In this document: piece by piece, positions 53,960 through 61,900 of the stretch | Layout of the letters: each line of letters opens with the position of its first letter | Numbering within the stretch: position 1 is the first letter of the stretch | NCBI GenBank assembly: GCA_000424365.1 | Contig: AUJT01000004.1 | Coordinates: 114,822-178,821, forward strand | Origin: Lachnospiraceae bacterium NK4A144 | GTDB lineage: Bacteria > Bacillota > Clostridia > Lachnospirales > Lachnospiraceae | Direction of reading: 5' to 3' | DNA length: 64,000 bases | Notes under the pieces: generated by a model | What the model was told of the DNA's origin: nothing | Database searches by the model: none | What the model saw: the letters and a program-made list of their open reading frames with translations, nothing else | Translations under genes and position numbers: made by a program

Positions 53960-54105
53960 GTTACAGTTCACTCGCTTACAGCTCGCTCACGTAACGGATT
54001 TTGCCAATTAAATCGCCTTCGGCGATGGGCAAAATCCAATGGCTTTTCATCTTTCTTGGTCGTAAACTCCGCAGCGTAGTGCTCCGTTTACGTGTGAACC
54101 GTTAC
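53960..54105 (+). repeat. Family A structured repeat, copy A2 (146 bp)
   Basis: It begins GTTACAGTTCACTCGC and ends GTGTGAACCGTTAC. From GCTCGCTCACGTAACGG to the end region it is almost identical to A3 (only a loop base and end bases differ). Hairpins: ATCGCC/GGCGAT with loop TTC, and CGTAAAC/GTTTACG. An imperfect 13-bp direct repeat (TTTTAAGATTCTC at 53943-53955 and TTTTCAGATTCTC at 54106-54118) flanks it, offset by 4 bp on the left, so the target duplication is older or altered. Beyond it, to 54170, is a degraded stretch with TGCTAAGTGCTCCGC, similar to part of the repeat. Confidence 0.8.
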
Positions 54106-54175
54106 TTTTCAGATTCTCAGTTAAACAAGTTACGCTAGGCTCGAAAATACCTTGCTAAGTGCTCCGCATAAAAAA

Positions 54176-54203
54176 CCTGTCAGACACGACTGTGTCTGAC
54201 AGG
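54176..54203 (-). terminator. Terminator of the DUF5684-like gene
   Basis: On the minus strand a perfect 12-bp stem (CCTGTCAGACAC / GTGTCTGACAGG, 4-nt loop) is followed by TTTTTTATG. It lies 13 nt after the stop codon. Confidence 0.93.
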
Positions 54204-54215
54204 CTTCTACATTAC

Positions 54216-54683
54216 TTATACTACATTTGTATAGATTTGATCGTCTGAATCTACTCTTATATACCGGCTGCTTCCGAATGCCAGGATCAGGATAAATATC
54301 GGATTTAACAGGATCAGACCGATAGCAAATCCTGTTCCTTTTCCAAATGCTTTTGCCAATTTGAAATTAAGCATGATTCCGATCACAAGTGCTCCGATCG
54401 CAAGTATAGCAGCAATTGCCGCAAGTGCCCCGTTTTCTGACCTTGCCAATGCACTGCTTATGATATCAAGTCCCATTACGGTCCAAAACATCTTTCCATC
54501 CCATGCGATCTTATACATCGTATACACATTGAGGAGCGGTATGATTGCCTTCCATCCCGCTTCTCCCGCTTTATTGAATATCTTCCAATAAGCAATAATG
54601 ATCAAAATATAGTAGATCAGACAAGCAACGAGACCTATCATGATCAAACCGCCCAACGCCAGAAAAAAATCATTTGTAGACAT
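54216..54683 (-). CDS. Small membrane protein, DUF5684-like
   Basis: This 155-residue protein has about four hydrophobic segments: GGLIMIGLVACLIYYILIIIA, a middle pair around residues 70-110, and FAIGLILLNPIFILILAFG. The linker WKIFNKAGEAGWKAIIPLLNVYTMYKIAW is the mark of DUF5684 proteins, whose function is not established. The ATG at 54683 has GGAG five nucleotides upstream. It lies between direct repeats A2 and A3. The upstream gap has a perfect GCCGATAT (sigma-D -10-like) but no good -35. Confidence 0.78.
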   Translation of the reverse strand: MSTNDFFLALGGLIMIGLVACLIYYILIIIAYWKIFNKAGEAGWKAIIPLLNVYTMYKIAWDGKMFWTVMGLDIISSALARSENGALAAIAAILAIGALVIGIMLNFKLAKAFGKGTGFAIGLILLNPIFILILAFGSSRYIRVDSDDQIYTNVV

Positions 54684-54780
54684 AGACACTCCTTTCCGCA
54701 TATTTATGCTCTCCAATAACACCTTTTAATATATATCGGCTGCCGCATAGGATTAATGTATATGTATCAGATCTTTATCT

Positions 54781-54926
54781 GTTACTGTTCACTCGCTTCC
54801 AGCTCGCTCACGTAACGGATTTTGCCAATTAAATCGCCTCCGGCGATGGGCAAAATCCAATGGCTTTTCATCTTTCTTGGTCGTAAACTCCGCAGCGTAG
54901 TGCTCCGTTTACGTGTGAACTGTTAC
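54781..54926 (+). repeat. Family A structured repeat, copy A3 (146 bp), inserted in the end of the methyltransferase gene
   Basis: It begins GTTACTGTTCACTCGC and ends GTGTGAACTGTTAC, with a perfect 8-bp direct repeat CTTTATCT on both sides (54773-54780 and 54927-54934). Hairpins: ATCGCC/GGCGAT with loop TCC, and CGTAAAC/GTTTACG. Its right end supplies the last five codons and the stop of the homocysteine methyltransferase gene. Confidence 0.88.
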
Positions 54927-55874
54927 CTTTATCTGCTTAAATCCCTTGTCTCTGAGCTCTGCGACTGCTTTGATGTCATCCGGTGAAGTTCTGCAGCATC
55001 CTCCGATGAAACCTGCACCGGCTCTTTCCCAGTCTTTTGCACGGTCAACGTAGCTCTTGCCATCGGGAGCACCATTCCAGACTTTATTTATACCATCATA
55101 AACTTCACCGCTGTTCGGATATACACAGACAGGGACCTCCGTATACTTCCTGTAATTCAGGATAATGTCAGAAACAATCTCCGGAGGTGTGCAATTTACA
55201 CCGATAGCCTTGAGATGTGAAAATTTAGACATTGTCTTTGCAACTTCTTCTATATCAGTTCCATCACTTATCTTTGTCGGTGTCTTAAATGTAAAGCTTG
55301 CCCAGAAATCACATCCCATTTCTTCCAAAAGTTCTCCGACAGCCTCTGCTTCTGCGAGCTTCGGGCAGGTCTCTACAGCAAAAATCTCTGCACCTGCTTC
55401 TTTAAGGATTTCGATCCTCTTTCTGTGAAAGTCCTTGTACTCATCTTTTGTGAGATCATATGAACCGCTGTACTCCGAGCCATCCGCAAGATACGCACCG
55501 TAAGGTCCGATATCACCTGCGACAATAGGATACTCCGCACCCTTCTTTTCACCGGACTCTTTCCACCACTGCTCTCTGGTTTCTTTTACGATCTCGATTG
55601 ATTTACGGATAAGCGCCTCTGCTTCTTCCTCGCTGTAACCCGCTTCTACAAAACCGGGAATTGTCGCCTGATAGCTGCAGCAGGTAATGACATTTGCGCC
55701 AGCTTCCATATAATCTCTGTGAATCGCTGCGATCGCATCAGGATTTTCGCTTAAAAACTTAGCACTCCACAATGCATCACTTACATTATATCCGCGCTTC
55801 TCCAGCTCGGTTCCCATAGCACCATCCATGACAATGAGTTTTCCATTCTTAATAAGATCATCTATTCTTCCCAT
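54909..55874 (-). CDS. mmuM: Homocysteine S-methyltransferase
   Basis: This 321-residue zinc enzyme moves a methyl group, usually from S-methylmethionine or SAM, to homocysteine, giving methionine. The N-terminus reads VMDGAMGTELEKRGYN; the zinc cysteines are in GVNCTPPEI (near residue 229) and GGCCRTSPDDI (near 295). The length matches MmuM. The last residues VTVHT and the stop come from repeat A3; removing A3 and one target duplicate restores an end of KQIKI followed by TGA. The gene is 17 nt downstream of an amino-acid symporter, which may import its substrate. No SAM or cobalamin riboswitch is seen upstream. Confidence 0.93.
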   Translation of the reverse strand: MGRIDDLIKNGKLIVMDGAMGTELEKRGYNVSDALWSAKFLSENPDAIAAIHRDYMEAGANVITCCSYQATIPGFVEAGYSEEEAEALIRKSIEIVKETREQWWKESGEKKGAEYPIVAGDIGPYGAYLADGSEYSGSYDLTKDEYKDFHRKRIEILKEAGAEIFAVETCPKLAEAEAVGELLEEMGCDFWASFTFKTPTKISDGTDIEEVAKTMSKFSHLKAIGVNCTPPEIVSDIILNYRKYTEVPVCVYPNSGEVYDGINKVWNGAPDGKSYVDRAKDWERAGAGFIGGCCRTSPDDIKAVAELRDKGFKQIKVTVHT

Positions 55875-55891
55875 TTTATTTCTCCAAATAG

Positions 55892-57313
55892 TTATTTCTC
55901 TGCCTTGCAGTCAAATGACACAAATTCCGGATCCTCTCCTCGCTCTTTCGCCGGCAGGTATCTCTTCCAGAAATCATCAAAGAGCCTGAATATCTCTTTA
56001 TGCTTTGCCGCTATTATAAATATCGTTATGAGCACATATACCGCAGACAGGATATCCGTAAATGCCCACAGGATATCTGCCTGAATATTATAGAAAATAA
56101 CGCACGGAACCATGTAATAGATCATGTAAATCGGCATCATTTTTTTGTTCGCCTCAGAATCGCCAAACGCATAATTTACGCTCTTTTCACAGGTGTAGTA
56201 CATACCGATGATAGTAGTCCACGCAAATACCGCTATAGCTATGGCTGTGAGCTGTCCGCCGATCTTTCCGTATACAGAAGTAAACGCATAGGTTGTGAGA
56301 GCTCCGCTGGTCGCATCACTTTCATAAAAAGAACCTGTCATAATAATCGTAAATGCTGTGATCGAGCATACAACCATCGTATCGAGGAAGATCTCGCCCC
56401 ATCCCCAAAGTGACTGACGCACAGGATGATCTGTTTTTGCGCTGGCATGCGCTATCATTCCGTAGCCTGTACCTGCATCATTTGAGTAAATGCCTCGGGC
56501 AACACCGTACTGGATCGCATCACGAACCGTTGCTCCAGCAAAACCGCCCATAGCAGCAGTAGGAGAAAAAGCGCTCTTTACGATCAACATCACAACTCTC
56601 GGAATCTCCTGATAGTTAAAAATGATAACTCCGAGTCCTATGATAATGTAAAGAACTGCCATTATCGGAACAGCCTTACTCATTACATCCGAGATCCTTC
56701 TGAGTCCGCCCCAGATAGTCACAATGCAGGTTACTCCGATCACGATGTCAGTGATAAGCGGATTTACGCCAAAAGCCTGATTTATCGAACTCGTAACAGC
56801 TTCTGTCTGTACACAGCAGGTCCATGGACCGAAAACAAAACAAAATACAGCAAGTACAACAGCACCCTTTTTCCAGCCAAAAGCATTTTTCAGCACGAAT
56901 GAGCGGTCGCAGACATATTCATCCATAGACTTCTCGTAATGCTCTCTGTATCGCTGACCAATGATGATCTCGCAGGCTTTAGTAGACATTCCGAAAAACG
57001 CCGAGATCCACATCCAGATAAGCGCTCCGGGACCGCCGCTTACGATAGCTGTCGCAACACCACTGATATTTCCTGTCCCGATGGTATTTGCAAGAGCCGT
57101 ACAAGCCGCACGGAATCCGGATATCGTTCCTGTTCCTTCGCTTTGCTTAAACATCGTGCCGTAGGTATTCTTGAAATTGAATGCAGCTTTTCTCTGATAC
57201 CTGAAAGCAAAACGCACCGAAAGAATGATTCCTGTTGCGAGAACCAGATATGTCATCCAGTTTCCCCACATGAAATCATCGATTGCATATAAAATTTCTG
57301 TAATTCTCTCCAT
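55892..57313 (-). CDS. Alanine/glycine:sodium symporter family (AGCS) transporter
   Basis: This 473-residue membrane protein has about eleven hydrophobic segments and the AGCS signature region FRAACTALANTIGTGNISGVATAIVSGGPGALIWMWISAFFGM. Other typical parts are YSNDAGTGYGMIAHASAKTDHPVRQSLWG. The family takes up alanine, glycine or related amino acids with sodium. Its pairing with mmuM suggests a methionine-related solute such as S-methylmethionine, which is inference. I chose the ATG at 57313, preceded by GGGGA. The promoter is at 57350-57379. Confidence 0.92.
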   Translation of the reverse strand: MERITEILYAIDDFMWGNWMTYLVLATGIILSVRFAFRYQRKAAFNFKNTYGTMFKQSEGTGTISGFRAACTALANTIGTGNISGVATAIVSGGPGALIWMWISAFFGMSTKACEIIIGQRYREHYEKSMDEYVCDRSFVLKNAFGWKKGAVVLAVFCFVFGPWTCCVQTEAVTSSINQAFGVNPLITDIVIGVTCIVTIWGGLRRISDVMSKAVPIMAVLYIIIGLGVIIFNYQEIPRVVMLIVKSAFSPTAAMGGFAGATVRDAIQYGVARGIYSNDAGTGYGMIAHASAKTDHPVRQSLWGWGEIFLDTMVVCSITAFTIIMTGSFYESDATSGALTTYAFTSVYGKIGGQLTAIAIAVFAWTTIIGMYYTCEKSVNYAFGDSEANKKMMPIYMIYYMVPCVIFYNIQADILWAFTDILSAVYVLITIFIIAAKHKEIFRLFDDFWKRYLPAKERGEDPEFVSFDCKAEK

Positions 57314-57349
57314 ATTATTTTCCCCATTCACCGTAGTAAAGTATATCGT

Positions 57350-57379
57350 ATGATAACTTATATTTTCATACTATGTCAA
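57350..57379 (-). promoter_or_regulatory. Sigma-A promoter of the symporter-mmuM operon
   Basis: On the minus strand a perfect TTGACA (-35) and TATCAT (-10) are 18 nt apart, within the 77-nt gap after the HD gene. Confidence 0.7.
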
Positions 57380-57408
57380 TGGGAATTGCCGATAATTATT
57401 TTTTATCG

Positions 57409-58215
57409 TTACGATGCACGTTTTTCCATAAACTGTTCCATTATGGTCTGCAGCTCCGACAGTCCCTCTGCCGTTACCTTGTCTCCGCTTTCAAATGCCA
57501 TCATCTGTTTCAGAAATCCCTGCTCTCTGGTGATCCTGTAGCTCTCCGGATATACCAATCCAAATGTAAGCGAAATGTGGGTAAAGAGATGATCTATCGG
57601 CTGCTTTACATGCGCTCTGTCTACGTTTCTGCATCCGAGTGCATCTGCAAGGACTTCCGGTGTCACACGATTTACCTTCAGATTATCAATAGGACAATCA
57701 TATATCTCATCCATAGGGATCTCGCAATTTACTCTCAATATATCTATCTTATCCGCATCACGAAGAATATCCGTAAACATTTTCTCGCGTTCCGTCAGCT
57801 TTTCCGGGAGCTTAAAAACATTATGCAGACGGATGGCTTTCTCAATGATGGCATCCTCTGATGAGTCTGCTGCATAATCCCTTATCCTCATCTGCTGCGG
57901 AGCGTCTTCATCTTCGGCATCATATTTATTGAAAAGCACATCAGCACTCATTGCCGCATGATTTACAGATATTGAATCTATAAAAGTGTGATATTTTCTC
58001 AATTGTTCAAAACGCCCCACATCGTGAAGCATTCCGAGAAGCCATGCCAGGTCTGTATCTTCCTCTGATAAGTTAATGGATCTCGCGATCCTGTCCGCGA
58101 TCTCCGCAACCTTATATGTATGCTCTATCTTCAGCGCCACTTTTATATCCGACGAATCATACTGATCAGTATATTTCTTAAAAACAGCGCAAACATTTTT
58201 TCTATCGATCTTCAT
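57409..58215 (-). CDS. HD-domain phosphohydrolase
   Basis: This 268-residue soluble protein has the metal-binding HD pattern: EHTYKVAEIADRIA (His near residue 30), GMLHDVGRFEQ (the HD pair near 63), NHAAMSADVL (His near 85), AIRLHNVFKLP and a final Asp in LRDADKIDI. HD proteins cleave phosphate esters of nucleotides or nucleic acids. The start overlaps a 37-codon reading frame, which itself is coupled to the broken nucleotidyltransferase gene, so the three form an operon. Substrate unknown. Confidence 0.85.
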   Translation of the reverse strand: MKIDRKNVCAVFKKYTDQYDSSDIKVALKIEHTYKVAEIADRIARSINLSEEDTDLAWLLGMLHDVGRFEQLRKYHTFIDSISVNHAAMSADVLFNKYDAEDEDAPQQMRIRDYAADSSEDAIIEKAIRLHNVFKLPEKLTEREKMFTDILRDADKIDILRVNCEIPMDEIYDCPIDNLKVNRVTPEVLADALGCRNVDRAHVKQPIDHLFTHISLTFGLVYPESYRITREQGFLKQMMAFESGDKVTAEGLSELQTIMEQFMEKRAS

Positions 58216-58315
58216 TTTTCTTTGTCTTTACAACTTTCTTTCCGCCTGTAAATGCCGGATTTTCATCCAATTTGATATAAACACAAATCTTCCTTAGTTC
58301 CGCAATCCTGATCAT
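58202..58315 (-). CDS. Small reading frame of 37 codons coupled to the nucleotidyltransferase
   Basis: The ATG at 58315 overlaps the nucleotidyltransferase stop as ATGA, and the frame reads MIRIAELRKICVYIKL through to KKNEDR before TAG, overlapping the HD gene start by 14 nt. It is basic and without cysteine clusters or membrane segments. Coupling on both sides argues for real translation; short length and lack of a known family argue for caution. Confidence 0.4.
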   Translation of the reverse strand: MIRIAELRKICVYIKLDENPAFTGGKKVVKTKKNEDR

Positions 58316-58637
58316 GCTGCTCCATATAGAATCACTCCATCCCTGTTTATATTATTAAAAAACGGATACGCATCTATCCATTTCAAAAATAATTCTTCAC
58401 TATGAGCTATCGGGTTAATTTCAACATCATTATCCATATTAAAATCATAAGTGACGTCAAAAAGTTTAGTCTGATACTCTTTTGCCTCCAAATCCGAAAT
58501 ATCCAACAATATCATGATATCAATATCGGATTCACTGTTAAAATCGCCCCTAGCATAAGACCCAAATAAAATAACTTTTTTCACATGTGAACCATATATA
58601 TTTTTATACGTTCAATATATTCCTTTAATAAATCCAT
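58312..58637 (-). pseudogene. MNT-like minimal nucleotidyltransferase with a frameshift in an AT run
   Basis: The catalytic part reads VILFGSYARGDFNSESDIDIMI, the GSxxRGxxxxxSDxDxxV motif of minimal nucleotidyltransferases. The normal start is the ATG at 58637 with GGAG six nucleotides upstream; it gives MDLLKEYIERIK, then the frame is lost in AATATATATGG. Removing one AT makes it read through IYGSH to VKKVILFGSYARG. As it stands, translation from 58637 stops at TGA within 19 codons, while a GTG at 58584 could start a 90-residue product lacking the first helix. It is either a pseudogene or a slippage-switched gene. MNT proteins often pair with HEPN toxins; none is seen here. Confidence 0.7.
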
Positions 58638-58764
58638 TTTATTCTCCATAGACGTTCCCCTTCCCCACTTAACGCCTACCTGCATGTACCTCTTAATTAT
58701 ATCATCTCATATTACAAATCCAATATACTCGTACTATCATATCTGTTCTCCGCTTTATTTGACG

Positions 58765-58840
58765 GTTACGTTTCACTCGCTTTCAGCTCGCTCACGTAAC
58801 GGATTCTTGTCTATTTCCTAGATATGCGCACCGTTATAAC
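58765..58840 (+). repeat. Family A repeat remnant, copy A4
   Basis: The left end GTTACGTTTCACTCGC through CTCACGTAACGG matches the 5' hairpin of A1-A3, with the pairing ends changed together (GTTACG / CGTAAC). The middle is lost, and CCGTTATAAC near 58831-58840 may be the degraded right end. No target duplication is seen. The rest of 58640-58760 shows no feature I can name. Confidence 0.55.
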
Positions 58841-58908
58841 GTAAACCTCGTACAAAAATTGCTTTAAAACCTGCACAATTATAAAAAATGTGATAATATT
58901 AATACCGT

Positions 58909-58936
58909 TTGTCTTAATCATTGTACATTGTATTAT
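58909..58936 (+). promoter_or_regulatory. Promoter and shared bipartite motif of the pectinesterase gene
   Basis: TTGTCT (-35) and TATTAT (-10) are 16 nt apart, about 65 nt upstream of the start. The -35 lies in TTGTCTTAA-N5-GTACAT (58909-58928), also present upstream of the GH43 gene. A regulator binding it would overlap RNA polymerase. Confidence 0.55.
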
Positions 58937-58998
58937 GTATCACGGTTACGAACAAACATTTGTACTAATTGTCCAGATACAAAAAGAAAAGAGTTATT

Positions 58999-61900
58999 AT
59001 GAGGAAAGCAAAGTTTGTGAGGTGTGTTGCAGCACTAAGTGCCGCGGCACTCATGTCAGGAAATATACATGGGAATATATTTCTGACAAATGTTTATGCA
59101 GCAGAAGCCTCTGATTCAACGGCTTCATTAGAAGATGTTGATCTCAGCAAAGCAGAGGATCACACATGGGATTTCGGAATCGACAGCCTTAAAGACACTA
59201 TCCAAGGCAACACATACCTTTATGACAACATGTTTATCGATGCTTCCGCTCCGGGTGCAAAGGCTGCTCCGAACGGTGATCAGTGGACACAGGTAAACGC
59301 AGGTACAAAGTGTTATTTCCCTGTTAAAGGAGATGCTGTCATCACGCTCAAGGCATACAATAATGATGCCGATCAGTTTGAAATAGACGGAAACAAATTT
59401 GAAGTGTCCGGAACTTATAATCCTTTTGAATATACCTATGAATATAAAGGTGAAGCCAAGGTTATCGAACTTGACGTATTAAAAGACAGCAGCTATTTTG
59501 CCTCTCTTTCCGTGAAGCACTCCGACGGCTCCAGTTCAGGAAGCGGAAATGATGATAATGGCGATGATGACAATGGCGGCAATGGAAATACAGAAGATCC
59601 CGACGATTATTCATCAAAGTTTGAATATCCGGTCGAGTATAATGTCTGGGATTTTACAGATCATGATGCGATAAAGGATGATGCAAAGTGTCTTGAGGGA
59701 AAAACTGGCTTCTTCCACTCTCTGTATGTAGATGCACGTAATGGTAAATTCAATCCCAGAGAAAATGGTGGAACGGACGATGCACAGGTAAATGCCGGCA
59801 CAAAGATCGTAGTTCCGCTGAATAAGTCTACAAACGGCAAGGCTGAGATCAAAGTAAAGTATGTTCAGGGTGCGATCACAATAAACGGTGAAGAGTATTC
59901 TTCCGGAAGCGCATTCTCTTATGAATATGCAGGTTACGGTTATGCCGTAATCGAATGTACCGCAAGCACATATATCTACAGCATCAGCACTTCCTATCCA
60001 AAGTCTGTTTTTGATACTCAGGAATCAGGCGAGATCGACGTTTGGGACTTTGGTGGAGAAGCTTCTGATATATCAGGTGCAAAAGATCATATAACTGCAG
60101 ACCAGTACGATAAAGCATCAGATCTCGTTGCTGAATACAGCAAGACAAAAACTGATAAAACTACAGGCGAAACTGTTGTTGTAAAGACTGTCAGTGAAGC
60201 ATTTGCCGGAAACGGAAAACTGGTTGTAGACGATCTGACTCTTAGCTACGCTGTCGGAGACAGGATCTATACAGCAGACGGTGTTGGAAATACTCAGCCT
60301 GCAACTGCTAAAAAAGGTAAATACACATTTGATGACGGTTATTCTTCAAACGGTTATTACTACGCAAACGGTAATGGCGGTTCTGACAGAAGATATGTGG
60401 AGATCGCAAATGTTAAGGCCGGAAACATCATTGATATCTATATGGATTCAAAAAACAGTGATGAAACAGCTCATTTTGTAAACTCCTCTTCTGATCAGGA
60501 TGAAGTATTTACTGTTTCTACCAAGCCTGCAAAATATGAATTTATAGCGCAGAATGACGGCACTTACAAGATTTATACAGAAACAGCAAATAACGGTAAG
60601 ATCGATGTATTCCGAGTTGTAAGACGTACAGATACTGTAGTTCAGGGTAAAGTCGACTTTGGCGCTCTCTCTGCACCGGCGAATTATAAGATCGTTCTTA
60701 AAGACACTGCATCAGGCGAAGAGAAAGAAGCAGAGATAGATGCTGACAATAACAGATATGCCGCATATATCAAATCAGGTCATACATATAAAGCATCTAT
60801 TAGAAATGCAGCAGGATTTGCTGTTACAGATGCAACATCTACTGTAAAGGCTAATGAATCAGACGCTACATCACGTACTACACACGATCTCTCTATCGAG
60901 AGCAGAGATACAGTAACCGTATCCGGTAAAGTTACCGGATTTGACGATGGTTTTGATATATCTAAGTCCGGACTTGTCTTCACTGACAGCACTGGCAGCG
61001 AGATCATCGCTCTTTTTGATAAAGATGGAAATTATACTGCAGAACTAAACACAAATACAGATAATACAGTTTCTCTGTATAACTGCTATGATTACGCTCT
61101 TATTGGCAAGAATACAGTTAAAGCTGATGCTAAAAAGACTGTTGATCTTACAGTTGATAAGGCCGAAGTTTACAGTGTTTTCGGTAAACTCCTCAATGTT
61201 CCTAAGGATAAAAATGTGACAAAGATCACTTTTACCAATACTGCAGATAAACAGACTTACATCGGTGAAGTAAACGACAAAAAGTTCAGTGCTGCGCTTA
61301 GAAACGGCACATATACAGCAGCTATCGATAATGAGGAATTCACAACAAAAACAAAGCTCGTTGTAAAGGATGCATTTACAGAAAAAGATCTGTATTTTAA
61401 TGCTGCTAAAACTTATACATCCGTTGGAGACGCTTCAGATGTATATGTCGGATATTCTGACAAGACATTGAATTTCGATTCTGTACAGGAAGCTGTCGAT
61501 GCAATAACTGCAACACGTAAAGGTACAGGCAGGATCACTCTTCATATTGCTCCCGGCACTTACAGAGAGCAGATCGTGATCGATACTCCAAATTTGACAC
61601 TCAAGGCTGATGACGGAAATGTAAAGCTCACCTGGTACTACGGTATCGGTTATGTTTATTACAGTGCAAAAGAAGGATACTACGATCCGGAAGCTGCTTA
61701 TAATAAGCAGAATAAGGGCAGCGTTGATAAGTGGGGTGCTTCCGTATATGTAAAGAGCAATGCCGAGGGCTTTGCTGCTGACGGTATCACTTTTGAAAAT
61801 TCATTTAACAGATATGTTACGGAAGAAGAAATCGCTGATGGCGCAGAAGCTTCAACAGACGCATATCCGGATACAAAGATCACATTAAAAAGAACTGCCG

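Noticed and set aside
57332..57408. SAM, T-box or other riboswitch ahead of the symporter-mmuM operon
   Set aside because: The gap is only 77-95 nt and holds just a promoter; no conserved riboswitch elements are visible.
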